Shown here piece by piece: positions 7,936-15,465 of a stretch of 47,686 nt of DNA. Source of the stretch: Planctomycetota bacterium (GTDB taxonomy: Bacteria > Planctomycetota > UBA1135 > GCA-002686595); NCBI GenBank assembly GCA_947484275.1, contig CANKOY010000027.1:1-47686 (forward strand). Direction: 5' to 3'. The stretch's first letter is position 1. Each line of letters opens with the position of its first letter. The position numbers and the translations under genes are program-made. The notes below the pieces were generated by a model. It was not told where the DNA came from. It saw only the letters and a program-made list of their open reading frames with translations, and made no database searches.

Positions 7936-10866
7936 ATGCACCCGACCGCGCGTTCGAATTGGAGCGAACCAAAAAGGCGCGGCGAACTCGCACTGGCGCT
8001 TGCGTTCTTCGCGCTGGTGACCCTGGTGTTCCTGTGGCCGGCGATCGGCAATTTCGATCATTCGTCGTACACGTCGGCCGACCTGTCGCAGACCTACACG
8101 CTGACGACGGTCGGCAGTCCACAGCGCGCAGGCAACGCGCACCTGTCGGATCCAGTGGTCGAAATGCTGCCGTGGCTGGAATTCAATCGCAGCGAACTGA
8201 GCCAGGGACGCCTGCCCACGTGGAATCCTTGGAATGGCGCCGGCGTGCCGCACCTGGCGAACTACCAATCGGCCGTTTTCTCGCCGTTCAGCCTGCCGTT
8301 CTATCTGTTGCCGCTGAAGTGGGCACTCCTGGTGAGCGCCTTCGCCAAATTGATGGCCCTGGGCGCATTTACGTTCCTGTTCGTGCGCGCCCTGGGGGTT
8401 GGATTCGCCGGCGCATGCACTGCGGGCACGATCTTCGAATTCGGCGGACACAACGTCCTGCTGCTCGCCTATCCGCACTCGTCGGTGGTCGTCGCGCTCC
8501 CGGCGGCGCTGTGGATCATCGAACGCGCCTGGCAACTCGTGGAGGCCGGGCATCCGGCGCGCAGCGCGCTGCCCCATGCCGCTGGACTGTGCGTCGCCTT
8601 CAGCGTCGCGTTGCTCGGAGGCAACCCAGAGTGTGCGGCATTCCTCGTGGCGCTCAGCGCGATCTATGCCCTGGCGCGCGCGATCGGCCTGTGGCGCAAG
8701 CAACGCGAGCAGTTTCGCGCCGCTGTTCGAATGCTGCTGCTGCTGGGCCTCGGCGGTCTCGTGGCGCTTTCGATCGCGGCGATCCAGGTATTGCCGTTCC
8801 TGGAATACGTCTCGCGCTCGACCTTGATCGAAACTCGCGCGGACGGATTCGACGGACTGCGCTCGGCCAACTGGCCGCTGCAGTTCTTCCCCGACTTGCT
8901 CGGCAATCCATCCCAGCGCTACGTCCCAAGGCCCGGCCTGCCGGTGCCCAACTACGAAGCAGTCAACACAGCGTATTTCGGGCCGCTGACCTGGCTCGCG
9001 GCACTCGTGGGCCTGGGCCTGTGTCACCGACGGGGCCCCGTTCGGTTCTTCGCCCTGCTGCTGGTGGTCTGGGCCCTGGGCGCGTTCGATTTCCAGTGGA
9101 TGCGGCCAGTGATGCTCGCCTTCACCGATTGGACCCACGCTCCGGTCAATCGCAGCCAGTTCGTGCCGCTCCTGGCGCTCGCCGTTCTCGCGGCATTCGC
9201 TGTCGACCGACTGCCGCCCACGGACGGCCGCCTGCGCTGGAAGTTCTTTGGCGGCACATGTGTCCTCGCGGCTTTGATCCTGTGGGTGGCCGCGCGCGGT
9301 GCGGAAAATCTGGTGCAGCAGACGTTTCAAGGCAATCCACCGGCGGGACAGCTCTACCGAGTGCCTTTGCACGTCGTGTTCATGGAACGCACGTTCGCCG
9401 TGGGCTCGATCGTGTTCGCCTGTCTGGCGCTGGCACGAGCGAAGTGGCTGCGAACCACCCTGATGGCGGCAGTGCTCGGTGTTCTGTTCACACAATCCGG
9501 CTGGGTGTTGCGCAGTTTCAATTCGATCTCGCGCGACGAGCACGTCTTCCCGCGCACGGCGATGCTGGACAAGCTCGCGACAACGATCGGCAGCGATCGA
9601 CTCCAGGTGATCGGCGAGGACACGCTTCCGCCGCATACCAACATGGCCTACGGCATAGCCTCGGTCGCGGTGTACGACGCCCTGTGGATCGAAACCTACG
9701 ACCGCTTGTACCGCGAGCTCTTCCGCAGCGAAGGGAACTGGCGCGAGACACTCTGGACCTCCGCCCACGCGCTGGAGACGCTCGGCATTCGCTACCTCCT
9801 GGCGCTCGAGGGCTGGCCGCGGCTCGGTCCAGGGCTAGCTCCCGATCCCTATGCCCCTGCGCCGCCAGTCTCAGCTCTTGCGCTGCAACCCGGAGTCGAG
9901 ATCGCGCAGTCGTTCCGCGCACAAGAAGCTGGACTCGAGCGCGTGACCCTCGCGTTGGGGGCCGAGGACGATCCGCTCCCGGCGTTCATGGAACTTGTAC
10001 TGGAGGATGTTCAAAGCGGCGAAATCGTCGTGCAGCGGCGCCTGGACACCCACTCCCTGCGCGCGGGGATTCCGAAGCACACGCTCTCGCGCTTCGCCCA
10101 CGATCTGCGTTTCAGTTCACCAACGGCCTGGGTGCAGCTCGCTTTCGAGCCGATCGTCGAATCCGCCGGTCGCGAATACCGACTGCGTTTGCGTCCCGAA
10201 CCCGGTGATTGGAAGCAGGGCTTCATCGCCTGGACAGTGCCCGACCTGGCGCCCCCGTTGAGTCAGTCGCGCCAGTTGCGCCATGGAGATCAAGTCCTCG
10301 ACGCGCGCCTGTGCCTGGACTGGGCCGCGAATTTCTCGCGCGACCTCGAGACGCTTTTTGAGCTTGGCCCATTCACGCTGTATCGCTCAAAGACCGCGCC
10401 AGGGCGCCACTGGATTGCGCGCGCGACGCGTTCGGCACCGGATGCGGAAGGCGCTCTGAGCGCCACGCTCTCGCACGATCATTCACCCGTCGATGTGGCC
10501 ATCGTGGAGGGCGTCGGAGCGAGCGATCTGCACGACCTCGAAGACCTCCCCTTCGATCGAATTCCGCGCGTGATCGTCGAAACGCCGCGGCACATCGAAC
10601 TCGAGGTCAGCGTGCCGCGGGCGGCCTGGCTGGTGTCCGCGATCTCCTGGTACCCGGGCTGGAAGGCGCGCGTCGACGGCCGGCCGGTGGCGATCGCGAA
10701 GACCAATTACGCTTTCCTCGGCGTCCCGATCCCCGCCGGTACACACCGCGTCCAACTGGACTTCGAATCAGATTCCGTGCGTATCGGCGCGTGGATCTCG
10801 ATCGCAGGCCTGGGGGCGCTCGCGCTGCTCGCCGGCCTGGCGTGGCGCGCGCGCCGAGCGACCTGA
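7936..10866 (+). CDS. YfhO-like large integral membrane protein
   Basis: A 976-residue polytopic membrane protein. After a short cytoplasmic N-terminus comes a first membrane helix (LALALAFFALVTLVFLWPAI) and an extracytoplasmic loop with LPTWNPWNGAGVPHLANYQ, typical of GT-C-fold proteins of the YfhO/DUF family. More helices follow to about residue 520, then a soluble region. The end is SWYPGWKARVDGRPV...LGVPIPAGTHRVQL plus a last membrane helix, which is the classic YfhO C-terminus. In Firmicutes YfhO takes part in glycosylating teichoic acid; the sugar donor and acceptor here are unknown. It has 54 bp of spacing from the CBS gene. It may act in cell-envelope glycosylation, which is inference. 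Confidence 0.82.
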   Translation: MHPTARSNWSEPKRRGELALALAFFALVTLVFLWPAIGNFDHSSYTSADLSQTYTLTTVGSPQRAGNAHLSDPVVEMLPWLEFNRSELSQGRLPTWNPWNGAGVPHLANYQSAVFSPFSLPFYLLPLKWALLVSAFAKLMALGAFTFLFVRALGVGFAGACTAGTIFEFGGHNVLLLAYPHSSVVVALPAALWIIERAWQLVEAGHPARSALPHAAGLCVAFSVALLGGNPECAAFLVALSAIYALARAIGLWRKQREQFRAAVRMLLLLGLGGLVALSIAAIQVLPFLEYVSRSTLIETRADGFDGLRSANWPLQFFPDLLGNPSQRYVPRPGLPVPNYEAVNTAYFGPLTWLAALVGLGLCHRRGPVRFFALLLVVWALGAFDFQWMRPVMLAFTDWTHAPVNRSQFVPLLALAVLAAFAVDRLPPTDGRLRWKFFGGTCVLAALILWVAARGAENLVQQTFQGNPPAGQLYRVPLHVVFMERTFAVGSIVFACLALARAKWLRTTLMAAVLGVLFTQSGWVLRSFNSISRDEHVFPRTAMLDKLATTIGSDRLQVIGEDTLPPHTNMAYGIASVAVYDALWIETYDRLYRELFRSEGNWRETLWTSAHALETLGIRYLLALEGWPRLGPGLAPDPYAPAPPVSALALQPGVEIAQSFRAQEAGLERVTLALGAEDDPLPAFMELVLEDVQSGEIVVQRRLDTHSLRAGIPKHTLSRFAHDLRFSSPTAWVQLAFEPIVESAGREYRLRLRPEPGDWKQGFIAWTVPDLAPPLSQSRQLRHGDQVLDARLCLDWAANFSRDLETLFELGPFTLYRSKTAPGRHWIARATRSAPDAEGALSATLSHDHSPVDVAIVEGVGASDLHDLEDLPFDRIPRVIVETPRHIELEVSVPRAAWLVSAISWYPGWKARVDGRPVAIAKTNYAFLGVPIPAGTHRVQLDFESDSVRIGAWISIAGLGALALLAGLAWRARRAT

Positions 10867-11222
10867 AGGTCTCGGGTGCCGCGGCCGAGCCGCTGCGCAA
10901 GACTTGCACGGGGCGTGGGCCACTCTGAATCGACCACGCTGAACATCAATGTTCCGCGCACGTGACCGCCGGGCATTAGCTGCGCCCGATTTCTAGGCCT
11001 TCGAGGGGTTCGGCGCGAACCACGCGTCCGGTGGGCGTGATCGGCGCAGGCTGCATTGAGGGAGTATGGCGACGGAGCATGGCGCCCGACGCGTCCGCAC
11101 GGCGCGCAGATGCACTCCGCGGAAGCCGCGCTCAATGAGCGCCAAGTGCCCGGCCCCTTGGCGGGAGCGCGTGTTTCGCATACAACTTTCGGCCAACAAT
11201 TCACCGCAACGGAAAGAGCCCC
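10867..11222. other. 356-bp gene-free stretch before icd
   Basis: No convincing coding frame. The last ~80 bases hold an inverted repeat (CGCCAAG pairing with CTTGGCG, about 11140-11167) and a purine-rich GGAAAGAG just before the icd ATG that can serve as its ribosome-binding site. This is probably the icd promoter and leader. No known riboswitch motif was recognised. Confidence 0.4.
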
Positions 11223-12449
11223 ATGCCCAGCACCCTGAAGAAAATCAAAGTCGCCAAGCCGATCGTCGAACTCGACGGCGACGAAATGACGCGCATCATC
11301 TGGAAAGAGATTCGCGAGCGACTGATCCTGCCCTACCTGGAAGTGGACCTGAAGTACTTCGACCTTGGCATCGAGTATCGCGACAAGACCAACGACCAGG
11401 TCACGGTGGATTCGGCCATGGCGATCCGCGAATTCGGGGTCGGTGTGAAGTGCGCCACGATCACGCCCGACGAAGCGCGCGTGGCTGAGTTCGGGCTCAA
11501 GCAAATGTGGAAGTCGCCCAACGGCACGATCCGCAACATCCTCGATGGCACGATTTTCCGCGAACCGATTCTGTGCAAGAACGTTCCGCGCCTGGTGCCG
11601 GGCTGGACCGAACCGATCGTCGTCGGCCGCCACGCATTCGCCGATCAATACCGCGCCACGGATTTCCGCACCAAGGGGCCCGGAAAACTGACGATCACGT
11701 TCACGCCCGCTGGCGGCCAACCGGAGACGCGCGAGGTGTACGAGTTCAAGGGTCCGGGCGTGGCCATGGCCATGTACAACACCGACGAATCGATTCGAGG
11801 GTTCGCGCGCTCGTCGATGAATTACGCCCTGGCGCGCGGCTACCCGCTCTACCTCTCGACCAAGAACACGATCCTCAAGGCCTACGACGGCCGCTTCAAG
11901 GATCTGTTCCAGGAGACCTTCGACAAGGAGTTCGCCGACAAGTTCAAGGCCAAGAAGCTCACATACGAGCACCGCCTGATCGACGACATGGTGGCTGCTG
12001 CCCTGAAGTGGTCGGGCGGATTCGTGTGGGCCTGCAAGAACTACGACGGCGACGTGCAATCCGACACCGTGGCCCAGGGCTACGGATCCCTGGGGCTGAT
12101 GACGTCGGTGCTGATGGCACCGGACGGCAAGACGATCGAAGCTGAGGCGGCCCACGGAACCGTCACGCGCCACTACCGCGAACATCAAGCTGGACGCGAC
12201 ACTTCGACCAATCCGATCGCGTCGATTTTCGCCTGGACGCGCGGGCTCGCCTACCGCGCGCGCTTCGACGGCACTCCGGAGGTCGAGGGCTTCGCCCTTG
12301 CTCTGGAAAAAGTCTGCGTGGACACAGTGGAGGCAGGTCAGATGACCAAGGATCTCGCGATCCTGGTGGGCCCCAAGCAACCCCACCTCACGACCAACAA
12401 GTTCATCGACGCGATCGACACAAACTTGCGCAAGACGCTCGCGGGCTGA
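11223..12449 (+). CDS. icd: Isocitrate dehydrogenase, NADP-dependent (eukaryotic-type homodimer)
   Basis: Converts isocitrate to 2-oxoglutarate with reduction of NADP. At 408 residues it matches the type II dimeric enzymes also found in eukaryotic cytosol and mitochondria, not the E. coli type. Motifs include [18 protein letters not shown] at the start, [31 protein letters not shown] (substrate phosphate-binding serine region), [20 protein letters not shown] (metal-binding aspartates) and [15 protein letters not shown]. The ATG follows a GGAAAGAG ribosome-binding site. It is flanked by non-coding DNA on both sides, so it is probably a single-gene transcript, ended by the hairpin at 12466-12501. 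Confidence 0.96.
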   Translation: MPSTLKKIKVAKPIVELDGDEMTRIIWKEIRERLILPYLEVDLKYFDLGIEYRDKTNDQVTVDSAMAIREFGVGVKCATITPDEARVAEFGLKQMWKSPNGTIRNILDGTIFREPILCKNVPRLVPGWTEPIVVGRHAFADQYRATDFRTKGPGKLTITFTPAGGQPETREVYEFKGPGVAMAMYNTDESIRGFARSSMNYALARGYPLYLSTKNTILKAYDGRFKDLFQETFDKEFADKFKAKKLTYEHRLIDDMVAAALKWSGGFVWACKNYDGDVQSDTVAQGYGSLGLMTSVLMAPDGKTIEAEAAHGTVTRHYREHQAGRDTSTNPIASIFAWTRGLAYRARFDGTPEVEGFALALEKVCVDTVEAGQMTKDLAILVGPKQPHLTTNKFIDAIDTNLRKTLAG

Positions 12450-12764
12450 GCGCGGCCAACATTGCGGACGCGGTGTGCCAAGGGAAGTTGGCGCCGCGTC
12501 CGGCTCGCACCCATCCAGCCGGCTTCTCCGACGCCCGTCAGGCAGCTAGCGCCAGATGTCGAAGTCGCGGCGTCTTTTCCCCGGGTGAGTTCGCTGGCGC
12601 CCTCCCAATCGGCCCCCAGGCCCAGACCCCGCAGGCTCTGGTCGGTCACAGCCGTAGGCAAGCGAGCCCCCCTCCCGGCCATCGGGAGGCCATCCGCCCC
12701 AGGGCGGCGACGAAAAATAGAACCGGCGCAATCGAATTCAGTCGCGGTCACGTACGAAGGCACC
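12450..12764. other. 315-bp gene-free stretch between icd and a secreted protein
   Basis: Holds the icd terminator hairpin at its left end, then GC-rich sequence without a convincing gene; a frame is open through it but its composition does not look coding. A short inverted repeat (CTCCCGGCCATCGGGAG, about 12673-12689) lies about 80 bp before the next ATG. Confidence 0.4.
12466..12501 (+). terminator. Strong hairpin downstream of icd
   Basis: GGACGCGG pairs with CCGCGTCC, and inside it GCCAA pairs with TTGGC around a GGGAAG loop, making a long GC-rich stem 16 bp after the icd stop. No T-run follows, so it may be a Rho-assisted or non-canonical terminator. Confidence 0.55.
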
Positions 12765-13571
12765 ATGAAAGCACTTTGGTTCGCGGCGGTGACGGGTTGC
12801 GGCGCGGCCATCGCCCTCGCATGGTCGGCCGGGGCGGGTGGCCGCGCGGAGGCCTCGCTCGCAGCGCTGGCCGTCGGAGGCCAGCCGGCCACAGTGCAGG
12901 TTCCTCCGGTCTCGGCGATCCGCCAGCCCCAAGCGGCTGTACGCGCCAGCGCAGCGTCGATCGAACCGTCAGAACATACGGTGCAGGAGGCGTCCGCGCC
13001 GCAGGAACGGATCCACTCTCCCGCCGCCGCGGAGCTCGCCGCTCAGCGTTACTTCCACGCCCTCGTGGTCGCGGAGGACCTCGAGCGCAGCCTGCCCGCG
13101 GACACCGACGCCGAGACCCGGACCCGCGAGCGGTTCCCCGGACTGTTCGCCGCGATCGAAGACCGCGACCGGCTCGCCACCGAATTGACCAGCCACGCGC
13201 CGCCCTCGGTTCAGGAGAACCTGCCTGCGCTGGATTTCTCGGCCGAGGGCGACGATTTCGAGCGAATCTACGGCAAGTGGTCGCGCGAGGACCTGTTGGT
13301 GGAGAACTGGCGCCTCTCGCGCCAGGCCTACGTGGAATCGAACCGGCTGCTCGATCAGCTGGCGCGGTTTGGCCCCTTCGAGCCCATGACCAATCCGCCG
13401 CTGATGGTCTTCGGCTGAGGCCGCACTTCGCTGACCGACTCCGTGCGAGTCGTCGACTTGGGTGACGGAAAATTCGAACAGCGCAAGCTCGAGCTGAATG
13501 AGCTCGACCATCCGTGGATCTTCGCGGCGAAGCGCCATCTCGACGCGCTCGAAGCGCGCCTGTCGCGCTAA
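12765..13571 (+). pseudogene. Secreted protein of unknown function with an in-frame TGA
   Basis: The ATG at 12765 begins MKALWFAAVTGCGAAIALAW, a likely signal peptide, followed by an Ala/Pro/Val-rich stretch and a charged helical domain (YFHALVVAEDLERSLPAD; EDLLVENWRLSRQAYVESNR). A TGA at 13416-13418 ends the frame after 217 codons at PPLMVFG. The same frame then runs on for 50 more codons (GRTSLTDSVRVVDLGDGKFE...HPWIFAAKRHLDALEARLSR) to a TAA at 13569-13571. That tail has the strong G/C third-position bias of its neighbours and looks genuinely coding. Either the protein ends at TGA and the tail is decaying, or the TGA is a recent mutation or error, perhaps from TGG. The TAA lies exactly at the edge of repeat F1 copy A. 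I do not recognise the family. Confidence 0.6.
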
Positions 13572-13921
13572 GAGCACGTCCTGATACCTGGCTGGCCGCG
13601 AGCAGCCCGCCCGAAAAAGTGCCCTGCTGCGGCTTCGCGCTCTTCGCCGCGGCGTCGTCACACTCGTCGGGCCGTGCTCAGCGGCCACGAAGGCCGCCTC
13701 CGCCGTCCCCCCGTCGTCCCTTCGGCGCGTTCCTAGCCACGACGAAGATCGCTTCGCCTCGCGACGGGACTTTTTCAACGGGCCGCCAGGCCAATTCCAG
13801 GCTCGCCATCGCGACGTTGCAGCTCCTCCGAGTATTGCAGGCGAATACGCGTCGTCGCCGCGCCTCGCGGCTGGCGGCCTGGAATCGCCCAAGCGCTCAG
13901 CTAGGTATTAGGACGTGCTCT
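13571..13921 (-). repeat. Palindromic element F1, copy A, carrying a nested F2 element
   Basis: Begins AGAGCACGTCCTGATACCTG right at the stop codon of the upstream gene and ends with the inverted copy GTATTAGGACGTGCTCT. Relative to copies B and C it lies in the opposite orientation. Between the ends the sequence is an imperfect long palindrome and codes for nothing. A second palindrome (F2, 13601-13784) sits near the left end. Near-direct repeats CTAAG / CTAGG flank the element. It separates two convergent genes and could form a very large RNA hairpin. Confidence 0.85.
13601..13784. repeat. Nested palindromic element F2 inside F1 copy A
   Basis: Left end AGCAGCCCGCCCGAAAAAGT, right end ACTTTTTCAACGGGCC; the arms pair along most of their length. 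The sequence matches, in inverted orientation, the F2 copy at 31131-31315, and it sits at the same place relative to the F1 end. So A and C probably descend from one nested ancestor that moved as a unit. Confidence 0.8.
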
Positions 13922-13948
13922 AGGGCCGCGCCGCGGTCCGGAGCGCGC

Positions 13949-14617
13949 TCAGTTGTCTTCGCGGAAGCGTTCGATGCCGCGCAGCTGATCCAGCGCGCGA
14001 TCCAAGCTGTGGCCGGCGATGCAGTCCGCCAAACGCTGCAGTCGAGGCGAGTGCGCGAGTTGATCGCGACACAGGCGCGCCCCGAAAATGCCCAGGGGAA
14101 TCACGGCCAGCCCCACGGCCAGATTCACCGCCAAGACCGTGCCGCCGAGCGTTGCGTAGAGATCCAGTTCCAGGAACCCCTGGGCCGCGACGATCGCCAG
14201 GGGCGTCCAAATCAGCGGCGAAAGCAGGAAAATCCACTGCGTGTGCCGCACCTGCGACGCGCGCAGATGCGACACGCGGCGCTGAATCTCAAGCACCGGG
14301 GCGGCGTAATCGATGCGCAGCGTGCCTACAAGTTGCGCGATTGCCGCGGCCGTGGACGCCAAAGCGGCGAGGTGTAGGGCCAGGGCCGGCAGAGCGAAGC
14401 GCGCCACACGAATGTGATCGGCGAGGAACGAACCGATCAACACCACGGCGATCACGCCGCAGATCAACTCGAAGATCAACCCCGCGCCGTGGCGGCGCAG
14501 GACGGCGCGTGTGCGCTGCAGCGTGAGCCCGCGCAGGGCGCGATCGCTGCGCGCTTCGCTCAACGCCAGTCGCCGCTCGAATTCGCTCCAGGTACTTTTG
14601 AGTTCATCGAGTTCCAT
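13949..14617 (-). CDS. Four-helix membrane protein paired with an ECF sigma factor (possible anti-sigma)
   Basis: A 222-residue protein starting MELDELKSTWSEFERRLALS, a charged amphipathic N-terminus, followed by about four hydrophobic segments (IFELICGVIAVVLIGSFLA; PALALHLAALASTAAA; IFLLSPLIWTPLAIVAA; LAVNLAVGLAVIPLGIF) and a charged C-terminal tail. It starts 14 bp after the sigma-factor gene's stop, so the two are surely co-transcribed. This gene order and topology fit a membrane-bound regulator that holds the sigma factor. No zinc-binding HxxxCxxC motif is present, so it is not a classical ZAS anti-sigma. The anti-sigma role is inference from position. Confidence 0.7.
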   Translation of the reverse strand: MELDELKSTWSEFERRLALSEARSDRALRGLTLQRTRAVLRRHGAGLIFELICGVIAVVLIGSFLADHIRVARFALPALALHLAALASTAAAIAQLVGTLRIDYAAPVLEIQRRVSHLRASQVRHTQWIFLLSPLIWTPLAIVAAQGFLELDLYATLGGTVLAVNLAVGLAVIPLGIFGARLCRDQLAHSPRLQRLADCIAGHSLDRALDQLRGIERFREDN

Positions 14618-14631
14618 GTTCGCTTCGCTCC

Positions 14632-15147
14632 TCAGTACAGTTCGCTGCTGCGCAGATCGCGTTGGATCCGCCGCTTCAAGCGGTGAATCTTCGTCGCCAC
14701 GTTGGTTTCACTGAGCCCGAGCACCTCGGCGATCTCGAGGTAGCTCTGCTCCTCCATGTACAGAAAGAGCAGCGCGCGATTCAGCCCATCGAGTTCGGCG
14801 ATGAAACGCCGCAGGGCCGCCACGCGCTCGTCCTGTTCCGCTGAGCCCTGCGGCTCGTCGATCGGATCGGCCGCCGAGTCTCCTGCGGCCCCCGTGTAAC
14901 GCTCGCGCACCCCGGCACGGCGCGCGAAAGTGATCGCGACATTCAACGCGACGCGATACATCCAGGTCGCGAAGGGACGGCTTTCGTCGTAGCGCCCAAA
15001 GGCGCGCCACAACTGCGCGCGGATTTCCTGGGCCAGGTCGAGGCGGTCCTCGGCGTGGGCGCAGTACATCCCGGCCACCTTGCGCACGATTCCCCCATGG
15101 CGCGCGATCAACGTCTCGAATCGGTGCTGGGACGAAGCGTGGGTCAT
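14632..15147 (-). CDS. RNA polymerase sigma factor, ECF subfamily
   Basis: A 171-residue sigma-70 family protein. Region 2 reads EDRLDLAQEIRAQLWRAFGRY then FATWMYRVALNVAITFARR. Region 4 reads LLFLYMEEQSYLEIAEVLGL SETNVATKIHRLKRRI, the helix-turn-helix that binds the -35 element. The start at 15147 (MTHASSQHRFETL) is preferred because the upstream in-frame part is Arg-rich and not conserved in type. No good Shine-Dalgarno is visible. It directs transcription of an unknown regulon and is followed at once by a membrane protein that probably senses the signal. Confidence 0.9.
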   Translation of the reverse strand: MTHASSQHRFETLIARHGGIVRKVAGMYCAHAEDRLDLAQEIRAQLWRAFGRYDESRPFATWMYRVALNVAITFARRAGVRERYTGAAGDSAADPIDEPQGSAEQDERVAALRRFIAELDGLNRALLFLYMEEQSYLEIAEVLGLSETNVATKIHRLKRRIQRDLRSSELY

Positions 15148-15465
15148 GCTGCGGGGGCTTTCACCGACGCGCGACCTTGCCGCCCGCCCGTGGGCCCCAT
15201 GATTCGCGGCGCGCTGGCGAAAATCACGCTCGCGGAACTTCCTCGCCCGCTGCCACCCTCGCTGCGGACGATTCGACACAGGGTCGCTCGGGACTCACCC
15301 TGGTGCCGGCCCTGGTCCGGGCGCCAGCCAAGGCATCACAAACCCAGCAGTAGCATGCCTTTAGAGCGCCACCTGCCCCACGCTGCCGGCAGTTCCGCCG
15401 GGCATCGTGCCGTATTTTTAGGGTTCTGTTAGGGTTCCTGCCCGGGGAGGGTGGCCCCGCTCCCC
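15148..15465. other. 318-bp divergent intergenic region between the sigma factor and dnaE-like gene
   Basis: Must hold promoters for both directions. The right part contains an AT-rich patch (CGTATTTTTAGG) followed by two copies of TTAGGGTTC 11 bp apart, annotated separately. A GGGGAGGG stretch at about 15444-15451 could be the ribosome-binding site of the polymerase gene. Confidence 0.45.
15418..15437 (+). promoter_or_regulatory. Direct repeat with GTTC-N7-GTTC, LexA-box lookalike
   Basis: TTAGGGTTC occurs twice (15418-15426 and 15429-15437), one helical turn apart. Within it, 15423-15437 is exactly GTTC-N7-GTTC, the LexA operator form known from Alphaproteobacteria. It lies 28 bp before the ATG of a DnaE-type polymerase, a class that is often SOS-controlled. 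Whether this organism's LexA uses such a box is unknown. Confidence 0.42.

Noticed and set aside
6901..9768. Long minus-strand open frame (955 codons) opposite zwf, the CBS gene and the YfhO-like gene
   Set aside because: Its sequence is low in complexity (Arg/Gln/His-rich) and antisense to well-supported genes; GC-rich DNA makes such frames by chance.
12466..12560. Cobalamin-type riboswitch downstream of icd
   Set aside because: GGGAAG lies in a hairpin loop, but the conserved riboswitch core is missing and the position is at the 3' end of a gene.
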